Shown here in pieces: positions 7,587 to 14,881 of a stretch of 14,913 nt of DNA. The DNA is taken from assembly GCA_029933535.1 (NCBI GenBank), contig JAOZNZ010000004.1, positions 9,745-24,657 of the forward strand, read 5' to 3'. This DNA comes from a bacterium (GTDB lineage Bacteria; Auribacterota; UBA3054; B51-G9). Under the pieces are notes generated by a model that saw only the letters and a program-made list of their open reading frames with translations, was not told the DNA's origin and searched no databases. The position numbers were made by a program, and so were the translations under genes. The stretch's first letter is position 1. The number at the start of each line of letters is the position of its first letter.

Positions 7587-8761
7587 AATTGTTTTGGAAG
7601 TGGAAGTGATTTTTTACCCGGAACACTTCGAACAGGCAGTTCAATTGTAATTGTCGTTCCTTCATCGGGCACACTATCAATTTTAACGGTTCCGTTATGC
7701 GAGTTAATAATTCTTTGAACGATAAGGAGACCTAATCCTGATCCGTTAGTTTTTGTAGTAAAAAACGGGTCAAAAATTCTTTTTAGCTGCGTTTCGTCCA
7801 TTCCGTCTCCTGTATCGGAAAAAGTAATTTCAATCCAGTTCCCTTTATTATTAAGAGAAACAGTAAGTTCCCCTCCGTTGTTCATAGCATCAGTAGCATT
7901 ACGAACTATATTAATAATAACGCTTCTCATTTGGTCAGCGTCAAGCATAGTTTTTGGGACGTCATAGAAATCTTTAATGAGGGTAATCTTTTTATTTTTC
8001 AGTTCTTCATTTAAGAGAAGAAACGTTTCATCAAAAACATTTGTAATGTCGGTAAATTCAAATTTAGTAGAGAGCGGTCTTACAGCGTTAAGAAAATCTG
8101 CGACAATGCGTTTCAAACGCGCGCTTTCTTCATTAATAACATGATTGATTTGTTTTAATTCATCCATTTCGGGTGTGTCAGCCATTCTCTTAAAAATTCT
8201 ATCCATAAGTTGCGTATGAAGAATAATAGCACCAAGAGGATTCCCAATTTCGTGAGCAACGCCTGCGGTCAAAAGCCTCATTGTTTCGAGTCTTGTTTCT
8301 CTTGCTTTAGAAGTATTTTGAGTACATTCATAGGTAGCGTCACGAATAAGAATAAGGCATGTCAGTTTTATATTACCTGATGAAACAGCCATTTCTTTTT
8401 GAATAGGAATTGTCTGAACAACGAGTGACAAAAGGCGTGGATATTTAACTTTAACTTCAAAAGTATAAAAGCTTTTCAGATCGGTTTTCTGTAAAATTTC
8501 TTTTAGCGCTGCATCACGAATATTATTAATCAGCGGCTTGTCAAGTAAATCTTTGCTGCTTATTCCGGAAAGATCGTAAACGCCTGAATTAGCAAAAAGA
8601 ACAGTTCCATTTTCATCAACAGCGATAATTGCTTCCATCATCGAATTCAGAATCAAATCAAGGAATTGCTCATTCATGACTGATTTACGAATTAGAGATT
8701 CGAGCTGTTTTCTATCGATATTTGAGATATGCCCGACAATTTTTGATAATGATTGTGCCAT
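7583..8761 (-). CDS. Soluble PAS-domain sensor histidine kinase (NtrB/AtoS type)
   Basis: This 392-residue kinase autophosphorylates and passes phosphate to the NtrC-type regulator it overlaps. A PAS domain (about 35-145, starting MMEAIIAVDENGTVLFAN) is the likely sensor. The dimerisation/phosphoacceptor helix has His170 in AGVAHEIGNPL. The ATPase domain has the N box NIVRNATDAM (284-293), G1 DTGDGM (316-321), F-box DPFFTTK (331-337) and G2 GSGLGL (340-345). No membrane segment is present, so the signal is intracellular or delivered by a partner. The ATG at 8761 has no Shine-Dalgarno motif and is preceded within one base by a TATGATTT octamer array. The gap to dxs is 158 bp, so kinase and regulator may form their own unit. 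Confidence 0.95.
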   Translation of the reverse strand: MAQSLSKIVGHISNIDRKQLESLIRKSVMNEQFLDLILNSMMEAIIAVDENGTVLFANSGVYDLSGISSKDLLDKPLINNIRDAALKEILQKTDLKSFYTFEVKVKYPRLLSLVVQTIPIQKEMAVSSGNIKLTCLILIRDATYECTQNTSKARETRLETMRLLTAGVAHEIGNPLGAIILHTQLMDRIFKRMADTPEMDELKQINHVINEESARLKRIVADFLNAVRPLSTKFEFTDITNVFDETFLLLNEELKNKKITLIKDFYDVPKTMLDADQMRSVIINIVRNATDAMNNGGELTVSLNNKGNWIEITFSDTGDGMDETQLKRIFDPFFTTKTNGSGLGLLIVQRIINSHNGTVKIDSVPDEGTTITIELPVRSVPGKKSLPLPKQL

Positions 8762-8762
8762 T

Positions 8763-8803
8763 TATGATTTTATGATTTTATGATTGATATGATTTCATGA
8801 TTT
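8763..8803. repeat. Octamer array, TATGATTT-like x5
   Basis: Three units (TATGATTT, TATGATTT, TATGATTG), one spacer base, then TATGATTT and CATGATTT. On the minus strand the array is the immediate leader of the histidine kinase, ending one base before its ATG. Confidence 0.82.
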
Positions 8804-8840
8804 TTAATTCTACTCGTATAAATTTTCATATTTCTTTTTA

Positions 8841-8898
8841 TTCATTAGTGTATATTCGTGTCCATTCGTGGTTAATGTTTTTGTGTGCTTCGTGGTTT
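8841..8898. repeat. Decamer array x3 with CTTCGTGGTT tail
   Basis: Three in-register 10-bp units (TTCATTAGTG, TATATTCGTG, TCCATTCGTG) are followed by GTT, an AT-rich spacer and CTTCGTGGTT. The order and tail match the element at 6171-6226, making the two diverged copies of one repeat. It lies 22 bases beyond the dxs stop codon. Confidence 0.85.
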
Positions 8899-8919
8899 GA
8901 TTTATTTTTTGTTCAGGCA

Positions 8920-10800
8920 CTATTCATTAGAAATCCAATTTTTAATTTTTTCGGCGAGTTGTTTCGGATGCCATCCGAGTTCGGAATACAATTCATCAAT
9001 AGAACCGTGCTCAACAAATTTATCATCTATACCGATTCTAAGGATATGATACTCACAATTTTTATCAGATAATTTTTCTGTAATTGCGGCACCGAATCCA
9101 CCGGAGAGAACATGATCTTCGAGAGTCACGATTTTATTATTTTTTTCAATGATTTGAAACAAGGTATTTTCATCAATCGGCTGAATTGCACAAGCGTCAA
9201 TTACGGTTGTATTTATGCCGTTTTTCTCTAAAATTTCCGCGGCTGCAAATGCACGAAAAACCATTTGACCGATAGCAATCAGCGTTACATCATCTCCTGA
9301 TTTAAGGGTTTCCCAAGAGGTAATTTTTTCTGATGAAAAATCCGGTAAATCGTATCCATTCTGCAAAATTGGACCACGTGGATATCTTATAGCACAAGGG
9401 GAATTATTTTCGATTGCAAAATCCAAAGCTTTTTCCATTGCCGCTTTATCACGCGGCATAAATATTTTCATATTAGGCAAATGGCGCAGATAAGAAATAT
9501 CAAATACTCCATGATGCGTCTTACCGTCTCCGCCGACAAGTCCTGCACGATCGATCGCAAAAATAACAGGAAGATTCGGCAGGCAGACATCGTGCTCAAT
9601 TTCATCATAAGCACGCTGAAGAAACGTAGAATAAATAGTAACGACAGGCGTCAGGCCACGGGCAGCGAGTCCCCCCGCGAAAGTAACAGCGTGCTGTTCA
9701 GCGATACCGACATCGATGAAACGGTTAGGATTCTCGTGTGCGAATTTTGTCATACCTGTTCCGCTGCACATAGCTGCAGATATCACAACGATTTTATTAT
9801 TTTCATTAGCTGCATTGCAAATAATTTCCGAGAATGTTTCTGTATAAGTAGGGGTTGATTTTTTTCCGTTTGGCAAACCGACATTTTTGTCGAATGGAGT
9901 TACTCCGTGATAAGATTCCGGGTCAGATTCAGCAGGTTTAAATCCGTGACCTTTTTTAGTCATGACGTGCAAAAGGATTGGGATTTCAGTTTCTGTTTTA
10001 CACATTTTTAAAATTTCAATCATTTCAATCACATTATGTCCGTCAACGGGTCCAATATAATGGAATCCAAGATTTTCAAAAACATTTTGTGGTGCGAGGA
10101 TATGTTTAATACCTCCCTGAAGCCGTATAATAATTCGTGTCAAGACATTCCCGACAAGTGGAATTTTACTAATAACAGCACCGGTTTTTTGTTTGAAACT
10201 TCTAAATTTTGGATTTACAACAATTTTACTGAAATGCTTTGCGAAGGCTCCCATTGTTTTAGAAATAGAAACTTCATTATCGTTCAATATAACAATAAAT
10301 TTCTTTGCGTTGTGAGCATTGTTAAGTCCTTCAAAAGCAAGCCCGCTTGTTAACGCTCCATCGCCTATAACAGCGGTAACGTGATGTTTTTTATTTTTAA
10401 GATCACGTGCCTTTGCCAATCCGAGTGCGACAGAGATTGACGTTCCTGCATGGCCTACGTGATAAGTGTCATAAGGACTTTCTTCCGGTGATGGAAAACC
10501 CGACAGACCTTTATATTTTCTAATGGTATCGAATCTATCTTTTCGTTCGGTAAGAATTTTGTGAGGATACGCTTGATGTCCGGTATCCCATACAATTTCA
10601 TCTTCAGGCGTGTTGAAAACATAATGCAACGCGATTGTAAGTTCAACCGAGCCAAGATTAGAAGCAAAATGACCACCTATCTGAGCCACGTGGTCAATAA
10701 TAAACTGTCTCAACTCGTCACAAACGGCAGGCAAATCTTTTTCATTCAGCTGCCTAAGTTGTTCAGGCGAGGAGATATTGTCAAGGAATTTATTTATCAT
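8920..10800 (-). CDS. dxs: 1-deoxy-D-xylulose-5-phosphate synthase
   Basis: Dxs condenses pyruvate and glyceraldehyde-3-phosphate to 1-deoxyxylulose 5-phosphate, the first step of the MEP isoprenoid pathway; it is a cytosolic enzyme dependent on thiamine diphosphate. The 626-residue length is normal. Visible hallmarks are GGHFASNLG (42-50), the GHQAYPHKI region (74-82), the diphosphate/Mg motif beginning GDGALTSG (146-153), catalytic Glu368 in GIAEQHAV, and DRAGLVGGDG with THHG (417-431). The ATG follows the xseB TAA directly (TAAATG). No Shine-Dalgarno motif is visible, so translation probably depends on coupling to xseB. The xseB-dxs order is common, but ispA, often between them, is absent here. 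Dxr, the next pathway enzyme, lies upstream in the same cluster. Confidence 0.98.
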   Translation of the reverse strand: MINKFLDNISSPEQLRQLNEKDLPAVCDELRQFIIDHVAQIGGHFASNLGSVELTIALHYVFNTPEDEIVWDTGHQAYPHKILTERKDRFDTIRKYKGLSGFPSPEESPYDTYHVGHAGTSISVALGLAKARDLKNKKHHVTAVIGDGALTSGLAFEGLNNAHNAKKFIVILNDNEVSISKTMGAFAKHFSKIVVNPKFRSFKQKTGAVISKIPLVGNVLTRIIIRLQGGIKHILAPQNVFENLGFHYIGPVDGHNVIEMIEILKMCKTETEIPILLHVMTKKGHGFKPAESDPESYHGVTPFDKNVGLPNGKKSTPTYTETFSEIICNAANENNKIVVISAAMCSGTGMTKFAHENPNRFIDVGIAEQHAVTFAGGLAARGLTPVVTIYSTFLQRAYDEIEHDVCLPNLPVIFAIDRAGLVGGDGKTHHGVFDISYLRHLPNMKIFMPRDKAAMEKALDFAIENNSPCAIRYPRGPILQNGYDLPDFSSEKITSWETLKSGDDVTLIAIGQMVFRAFAAAEILEKNGINTTVIDACAIQPIDENTLFQIIEKNNKIVTLEDHVLSGGFGAAITEKLSDKNCEYHILRIGIDDKFVEHGSIDELYSELGWHPKQLAEKIKNWISNE

Positions 10801-11073
10801 TTAAAATGGAACGCTGTTATTAGAGTCGGATATTTTTTCTTCCGGTTTATCATCGAAGGGAGTTGTTTCGAACTCCCCTTCATTTTTCTTGTGAAGTTTT
10901 TCGATCCGTTTTTCAGCCGCATCGAGTTCTTTAGCGCAAAAGTCGGCAAGTTTCACACCATTTTCGTAAAGGTCGATACATTTATCAAGAGGAATTTCCC
11001 CACTTTCCATTTTACTGACAACATCTTCGAGTTGGGTCAGTGATTGTTCGAACGATTGTTTTTTCTTAGCCAT
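10801..11073 (-). CDS. xseB: Exodeoxyribonuclease VII small subunit
   Basis: This is the 90-residue small subunit of exonuclease VII, which degrades single-stranded DNA in both directions; several XseB copies assemble on one XseA. The family core is clear: FEQSLTQLEDVVSKMESGEI (8-27), followed by PLDKCIDLYENGVKLADFC and a charged helix ending near residue 60. The last 30 residues are acidic, low-complexity and probably disordered. xseA is not in the window. The gene touches dxs with zero spacing. The ATG at 11073 has an AT-rich leader without a Shine-Dalgarno motif; upstream lie a 26-bp AT palindrome and a heptamer array separating it from rseP. Confidence 0.93.
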   Translation of the reverse strand: MAKKKQSFEQSLTQLEDVVSKMESGEIPLDKCIDLYENGVKLADFCAKELDAAEKRIEKLHKKNEGEFETTPFDDKPEEKISDSNNSVPF

Positions 11074-11096
11074 TTTATGTATTATTTGTTATTAAT

Positions 11097-11122
11097 TAAT
11101 TTAAAAATAAATTTTTAAATTA
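11097..11122. repeat. Perfect AT-only palindrome between rseP and xseB
   Basis: Twelve-base arms (TAATTTAAAAAT and its complement) flank a 2-base centre, composed only of A and T. It could extrude a cruciform or form a weak RNA hairpin 24 bases upstream of the xseB ATG. There is no G/C clamp, so it is unlikely to be an efficient terminator. Confidence 0.6.
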
Positions 11123-11136
11123 TGGTATAGAATTTC

Positions 11137-11189
11137 TTTAACTTTTAACAATTAACTATTAACTATTAACTATTAACTTTTAACTATTA
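11137..11189. repeat. Heptamer array, ATTAACT family x7
   Basis: Seven in-register 7-bp units (TTTAACT, TTTAACA, ATTAACT x4, TTTAACT) plus a partial ATTA end one base before the rseP stop codon (11191-11193). The reverse complement of the same word forms the array at 12850-12882, on the other side of rseP. Confidence 0.92.
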
Positions 11190-11190
11190 T

Positions 11191-12849
11191 TTACATTCCA
11201 ATCAATTGTGTAAATTTACCAAGTAACAACCCGATTTTATCGCTATCGATTATCCATCTTATAATATCATTGTAAATCACATAACCCATAAGAGCAAGAA
11301 GCAGAAAAACCCCTATTTTCTGATACCATATAACAAACTTCAATGGCAGCGGCTTCCTGTAAATTCCTTCCGCGGTAAGTAAAGCAAGATGACCGCCATC
11401 AAGCACCGGCAAAGGCAGAAGATTTAAAATGCCGAGATTAACAGTTATCAAAAGTACAAAGTTCAAAAGAACATCAAAACCCGATCGGGCAGCTGCACCG
11501 GTTATTCTTGCGATACCAACAGGTCCTGCAAGCGCGTTCAACCCGAGTTTTCTTTGTACGAGCATTTTTAAGATTTGAAATGTTTCTTCAACCTTTTCCA
11601 TTGCGCGATCCGGTGATTCTTTAAGCGCATTTAAAGGATGATGCAAAATGCGCTGCCGAGCAGGAATGAACATGACACCTAACTGTCCAACATCAACGAT
11701 ATTAACATTTAAATTTGTTGTTATTTTCGATTTTGCAATTCTGCCCAGCGTTCTTTCAACGGTAAGTATTGCTTTTCCTTTAGATAAATTAGCAATATAT
11801 TCAAATAATTGTTCTGCACTTATTTTTCTTCCGTTAACCAACAAAATTTCATCACCTGTTTTAGCTTGAAAATTTGTGGGTGTATCTTCTTCACAATAAA
11901 TAATTCTGGTGCGGGGAATTATGGTAATATGTTCAATCTTTCCTGCGCGTTTAGTTGTCACAAACACATTTGTCGAAGTAAATGTATTACTTTGTGATGC
12001 ATAACGGATTGGCGGAAAGCGTTTAATTCCAAGCATCAATTTTTGATTTGGATGCTTTAAGATTTCTTTGGTCAATTCGTTAATAGAAAGTTCGGACGTC
12101 TTAATTCCAAGAATACGATCAACTACATCGCCTATTTGAAGACTACTTTTATCCGCAGGTGAATTTGATGTTATTCCGCCGATTTGCGCGCGGTCCATTC
12201 TTGAGATGCCGATGCCCATAAAGCCTTTTTCTTCATCAAGAACGGGATTAATTTCAGCGATTATTTCTCTGCCGTTTCTATCGTAAGTGATAGAAGTTTT
12301 TGTCCCGATTCTATTTCTTGTTTGATAAATAACATCATTCCATGTATATATTTTATGTCCTGCAATTGCCAGGATTTTATCACCGGGAATCAACCCGCTG
12401 ATCTGCGCAGGCGATCCGGGAATAATATTTCCGATAGTCGTTACATCAATATTAAGCGGTTCGTTAATACCTGTAAATAACAACAAACAAGCAACCGGCA
12501 GTGCAAACAGTAAATTCATCAACGGCCCTGCAACAATAATTGCCATGCGTTTAGGCACAGATTTTTTATCATAGCGGCGATATGCAGGAATATCTTTATA
12601 TCGTTCGGAAAGTTCTTTGTCATATTCTTCAGGAACGTCAACTTGCCCTGCCATTCTGACATACCCTCCGAGCGGAATAGCGGAAATTCTATATTCTGTT
12701 TCCCCGATTTTAATCCAAAGTATTCTCGGGCCGAAGCCGAGAGAAAAGGTATCGACATAAACTCCGCACATTTTCGCGACAATGAAGTGTCCGAATTCAT
12801 GAACGAAGACAATAATTCCAATTACGATAATAAACCAAAGTAAAGTCAT
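11191..12849 (-). CDS. rseP: RseP-family site-2 zinc metalloprotease
   Basis: This inner-membrane intramembrane protease cleaves membrane-anchored regulators or remnant signal peptides. The zinc site HEFGH (17-21) lies in the first membrane helix, and the third ligand is Asp484 in NLLPLPVLDGGH (476-487). Hydrophobic segments are at about 1-25, 102-125, 458-480 and 508-527. Between them is a long periplasmic part (about 130-395). PDZ1 is at about 135-200 (SPAQISGLIPGDKIL), PDZ2 at about 222-275 (SPADKSSLQIGDVV), and a third PDZ-like half at about 326-368 (TGDEILLVNGRKIS). At 552 residues it is about 100 longer than the classical two-PDZ protein. dxr, its usual neighbour, is displaced by the toxin-antitoxin pair. 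The ATG has no Shine-Dalgarno motif and directly follows the inverted heptamer array. Confidence 0.95.
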   Translation of the reverse strand: MTLLWFIIVIGIIVFVHEFGHFIVAKMCGVYVDTFSLGFGPRILWIKIGETEYRISAIPLGGYVRMAGQVDVPEEYDKELSERYKDIPAYRRYDKKSVPKRMAIIVAGPLMNLLFALPVACLLLFTGINEPLNIDVTTIGNIIPGSPAQISGLIPGDKILAIAGHKIYTWNDVIYQTRNRIGTKTSITYDRNGREIIAEINPVLDEEKGFMGIGISRMDRAQIGGITSNSPADKSSLQIGDVVDRILGIKTSELSINELTKEILKHPNQKLMLGIKRFPPIRYASQSNTFTSTNVFVTTKRAGKIEHITIIPRTRIIYCEEDTPTNFQAKTGDEILLVNGRKISAEQLFEYIANLSKGKAILTVERTLGRIAKSKITTNLNVNIVDVGQLGVMFIPARQRILHHPLNALKESPDRAMEKVEETFQILKMLVQRKLGLNALAGPVGIARITGAAARSGFDVLLNFVLLITVNLGILNLLPLPVLDGGHLALLTAEGIYRKPLPLKFVIWYQKIGVFLLLALMGYVIYNDIIRWIIDSDKIGLLLGKFTQLIGM

Positions 12850-12918
12850 AGTTAAGTTAATAGTTAATAGTTAATAGTTAGTAGCTTGCCCAGCCATAGG
12901 CGGGGTTAATAGTTATAT
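12850..12918. repeat. Inverted ATTAACT-family array (reads AGTTAAT) around a small palindrome
   Basis: AGTTAA, GTTAAT, AGTTAAT x2 and AGTTAGT (12850-12882) begin at the base next to the rseP ATG. A GC-rich imperfect hairpin follows (CCCAGCC TA GGCGGGG region, about 12889-12905), then GTTAATAGTTATA, which runs up to the toxin stop codon. The word is the reverse complement of the array downstream of rseP. Confidence 0.85.
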
Positions 12919-12919
12919 A

Positions 12920-13306
12920 TTATTTCCATGCTCGTTGAACCAAAATGTTCGGCATTGGATAATGTTTAATGTTTTGACAAAAAATAATTCCCCCGGTTTC
13001 CTGAACGGTTGCAGCAAGAATTGCATCATTAATATCAATTCCGTGAGAAGGATTCCACGCACGATAAAGTTTTCCGGCTTTGTCAATTACTTTTTCTGAA
13101 ACCGGCGATGTTTTAAAATTAGATAAAAAGCTATGTGTACTGCTTTTTTCATTGTCACGCATAAAAAAAATGATTTCCGCGCGCTGCATTGCGCCGGTCC
13201 AAAATTCGTATTGATGATTTCGGTTTAACTTTGTCAGAAAATTCAAAGCTTTATTATTACCGCGTAAATGCCAGATAAGCACATCTGAATCTATGTATGC
13301 TCTCAT
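12920..13306 (-). CDS. VapC-like PIN-domain toxin
   Basis: This protein of about 128 residues is a predicted Mg-dependent RNase toxin of a type II module. PIN acidic residues are present: Asp6 and Asp8 (AYIDSDVLIWHL), Glu44 (RAEIIFF), and Asp91 and Asp94 (GIDINDAILAAT). Asn112 sits in the terminal Q-N-I-K-H-Y segment. The most likely start is the ATG at 13306, because it overlaps the antitoxin TGA as ATGA, the usual coupling arrangement. A TTG at 13312 would add two residues but is less likely. VapC toxins typically cut tRNA or rRNA; the target here is unknown. The pair is inserted between dxr and rseP and shares one promoter. Confidence 0.9.
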   Translation of the reverse strand: MRAYIDSDVLIWHLRGNNKALNFLTKLNRNHQYEFWTGAMQRAEIIFFMRDNEKSSTHSFLSNFKTSPVSEKVIDKAGKLYRAWNPSHGIDINDAILAATVQETGGIIFCQNIKHYPMPNILVQRAWK

Positions 13307-13560
13307 AAACAATGACGAGTAAAAGATGAATTAAATGTTTTACGCACTTTTTTAATTGTAGCCGATGCAGATTCGTCGCGTTTCCAAACTCCGCAAGTTT
13401 CTTTAAAAGTATCGAAATCATTTTGGCCATTCACTTTTTCAGAGTACATACGAATGGCAGTTTCAACAACATTTTTTTTAGAAGTGTGTAATTTTTGTGC
13501 CAAATTATCTAACAAAAAAGTTACAGATTCATCTACACGGGTTGACATTATTTTATCCAT
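13303..13560 (-). CDS. Ribbon-helix-helix antitoxin partner of the PIN toxin
   Basis: This 85-residue protein has an N-terminal region (about 5-45) that fits a ribbon-helix-helix DNA-binding fold: a short strand STRVDES, helix FLLDNLAQKLH and, after a TSKKN turn, helix VVETAIRMYSEKV. The remaining polar tail probably wraps the toxin. It should neutralise the PIN toxin and repress their common promoter. The ATG at 13560 is supported by AAGG 6 bases upstream; the internal Met5 is too far from that site. Its TGA overlaps the toxin ATG. Family assignment is from pattern only, so the exact antitoxin class (VapB/CopG-like) is open. Confidence 0.82.
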   Translation of the reverse strand: MDKIMSTRVDESVTFLLDNLAQKLHTSKKNVVETAIRMYSEKVNGQNDFDTFKETCGVWKRDESASATIKKVRKTFNSSFTRHCL

Positions 13561-13569
13561 AAAACGACC

Positions 13570-13594
13570 TTAATTAAATTAAAAGAGTTAATTA
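13570..13594. promoter_or_regulatory. Possible antitoxin operator repeats
   Basis: TTAATTA occurs at 13570-13576 and again at 13588-13594, spaced 18 bp between repeat starts, downstream of the -10 box and upstream of the antitoxin start. Ribbon-helix-helix repressors often bind short repeated half-sites near their own promoter. Low-complexity AT sequence makes chance occurrence possible. Confidence 0.3.
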
Positions 13595-13604
13595 TTACGT
13601 TTAC

Positions 13605-13633
13605 ATTATATCGTAAGAATTATCTTTTGTCAA
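13605..13633 (-). promoter_or_regulatory. Consensus sigma-70 promoter of the toxin-antitoxin module
   Basis: On the minus strand, TTGACA (13628-13633) and TATAAT (13605-13610) are both perfect consensus hexamers with the optimal 17-bp spacer. Transcription would begin near 13598, about 40 bases before the antitoxin ATG. A short inverted repeat (TTACG 13595-13599 / CGTAA 13612-13616) brackets the -10 box and could be an operator for the antitoxin. Transcripts may continue into rseP, since no terminator is seen between them. Confidence 0.88.
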
Positions 13634-13651
13634 GTTAAATCCGCTATTCCA

Positions 13652-14806
13652 TTATTCTATTTCCCTTGCCCATCTGTCGGCGGAGATAATATCTTTTAAC
13701 GTAGGTTTAGCTATATTATTACATTTTTCCATTTTTTTCTCAATATGAGATGAGATTTCAAGGAAATTGATTTCGCCATCAAGAAATTTCTGAACTGCAA
13801 TTTCATTTGCGGCGTTCAGTACCGCCGGAACAATTCCGCCTTCTTTCAGTGCCGCATACGCCAATTTAAGACACGGAAATACATTGCAATCGGGATCGAA
13901 AAAAGTTAGCTTTCTTATTTTTGAGAGATCAAGCGGAGGCATTTTTAACGGCGCGCGTTCGGGAAAAGTAAACGCGTAAAGTATCGGCATTCTCATATCA
14001 GGATTTGACATTTGAGCGATTGCGGCACCGTCACAAAAATCAACTAAAGAATGAATAATTGACTGAGGATGAATTACAACATCTATTTGTTCCGCCGGAA
14101 CATCAAAAAGCCATCGCGCTTCAATAACTTCAAGCCCTTTATTCATCAGAGTTGCCGAATCAATAGAGATTTTACTTCCCATATCCCACGTTGGATGAGC
14201 CAATGCCTGCATTGGAGTGACATTTTTTAATTCGTCATATTTTTTTCCGAAAAACGGCCCGCCCGAAGCAGTTAAGATTAACCTCTCCACACTTTTGTTT
14301 TTCAACGCTCCGGCAGCTTGCATACATTGAAAGATTGCACAATGTTCGCTGTCAACCGGTAATATTTCCGCATTATATTTTTTAGCTTCATCAAGAATTA
14401 ATTGACCTGCGGCCACAAATACTTCTTTTGTAGCAATTGCAAGTCTTTTACCCGCGCGCAAAGTTTTCAGCGCCGGTTCCAATCCTGCGATTCCAACCAC
14501 GGAAACGAGAACAATGTCCACGTCATCAATTTCGCAAAGGGAAGCAACACCTTCTTCACCTGCTCGAAATTCGACATTTGAACATATTTTTTCAAGCTGT
14601 AATGCAGCGTTTTCATCAGCAAGCGCTGCGAAGCGAGGCTTAAACTCATCAATTTGCAGTTTAAGCTTTTCAGCATTTGAACCGGCAGCAAGAGCGACGA
14701 TTTCAAATCTGTTTTTATGCTCACGAATAACATCAAGCGCACTTAGTCCTATAGAACCCGTGCTGCCGATTATAGCGATTTTGGTTTTTTGGTTTATTCC
14801 AATCAT
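13652..14806 (-). CDS. dxr: 1-deoxy-D-xylulose-5-phosphate reductoisomerase
   Basis: Dxr converts 1-deoxyxylulose 5-phosphate to 2-C-methylerythritol 4-phosphate with NADPH and a divalent metal, the second MEP-pathway step and the target of fosmidomycin. The N-terminal nucleotide-binding motif IAIIGSTGSIG is present. So are ATKEVFVAAG, the metal-binding LPVDSEHCAIFQC, LTASGGPF, HPTWDMGSKISIDSATLMNKG in consecutive segments, and NAANEIAVQKFLDG near the C-terminus. I place the start at the ATG at 14806, giving 384 residues; a TTG at 14824 would add six residues encoded within a 9-bp repeat array. No Shine-Dalgarno motif precedes either. The 91-bp downstream gap holds the promoter of the toxin-antitoxin pair, separating dxr from rseP. 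Confidence 0.97.
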   Translation of the reverse strand: MIGINQKTKIAIIGSTGSIGLSALDVIREHKNRFEIVALAAGSNAEKLKLQIDEFKPRFAALADENAALQLEKICSNVEFRAGEEGVASLCEIDDVDIVLVSVVGIAGLEPALKTLRAGKRLAIATKEVFVAAGQLILDEAKKYNAEILPVDSEHCAIFQCMQAAGALKNKSVERLILTASGGPFFGKKYDELKNVTPMQALAHPTWDMGSKISIDSATLMNKGLEVIEARWLFDVPAEQIDVVIHPQSIIHSLVDFCDGAAIAQMSNPDMRMPILYAFTFPERAPLKMPPLDLSKIRKLTFFDPDCNVFPCLKLAYAALKEGGIVPAVLNAANEIAVQKFLDGEINFLEISSHIEKKMEKCNNIAKPTLKDIISADRWAREIE

Positions 14807-14810
14807 TTTA

Positions 14811-14855
14811 TTCAAGGACTTCAAAGACTACAAGGACAATAAAGACATTAAAAGA
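14811..14855. repeat. Nonamer array, TTCAAGGAC-like x5
   Basis: Five in-register 9-bp units (TTCAAGGAC, TTCAAAGAC, TACAAGGAC, AATAAAGAC, ATTAAAAGA) decay progressively from left to right. The array lies immediately upstream of the dxr ATG and includes the alternative TTG start. Confidence 0.82.
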
Positions 14856-14881
14856 GTTTTACGCTTTCCCGCTTTCCAATT

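Noticed and set aside
8762..8919. Sigma-54 promoter for the two-component pair
   Set aside because: No GG-N10-GC core with a convincing TGGCAC/TTGC match was found on the minus strand.
11097..11122. Strong terminator between rseP and xseB
   Set aside because: The palindrome is made only of A and T, so the RNA stem would be weak.
10801..11190. Thiamine-diphosphate riboswitch ahead of dxs
   Set aside because: dxs abuts xseB and the AT-rich leader before xseB shows none of the conserved riboswitch segments.
13307..13312. TTG start for the PIN toxin
   Set aside because: The ATG at 13306 gives an exact ATGA overlap with the antitoxin stop, a much more usual arrangement.
14807..14824. TTG start for dxr
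   Set aside because: The extra residues are encoded by a 9-bp repeat and precede the normal N-terminus of the family; the ATG at 14806 fits better.
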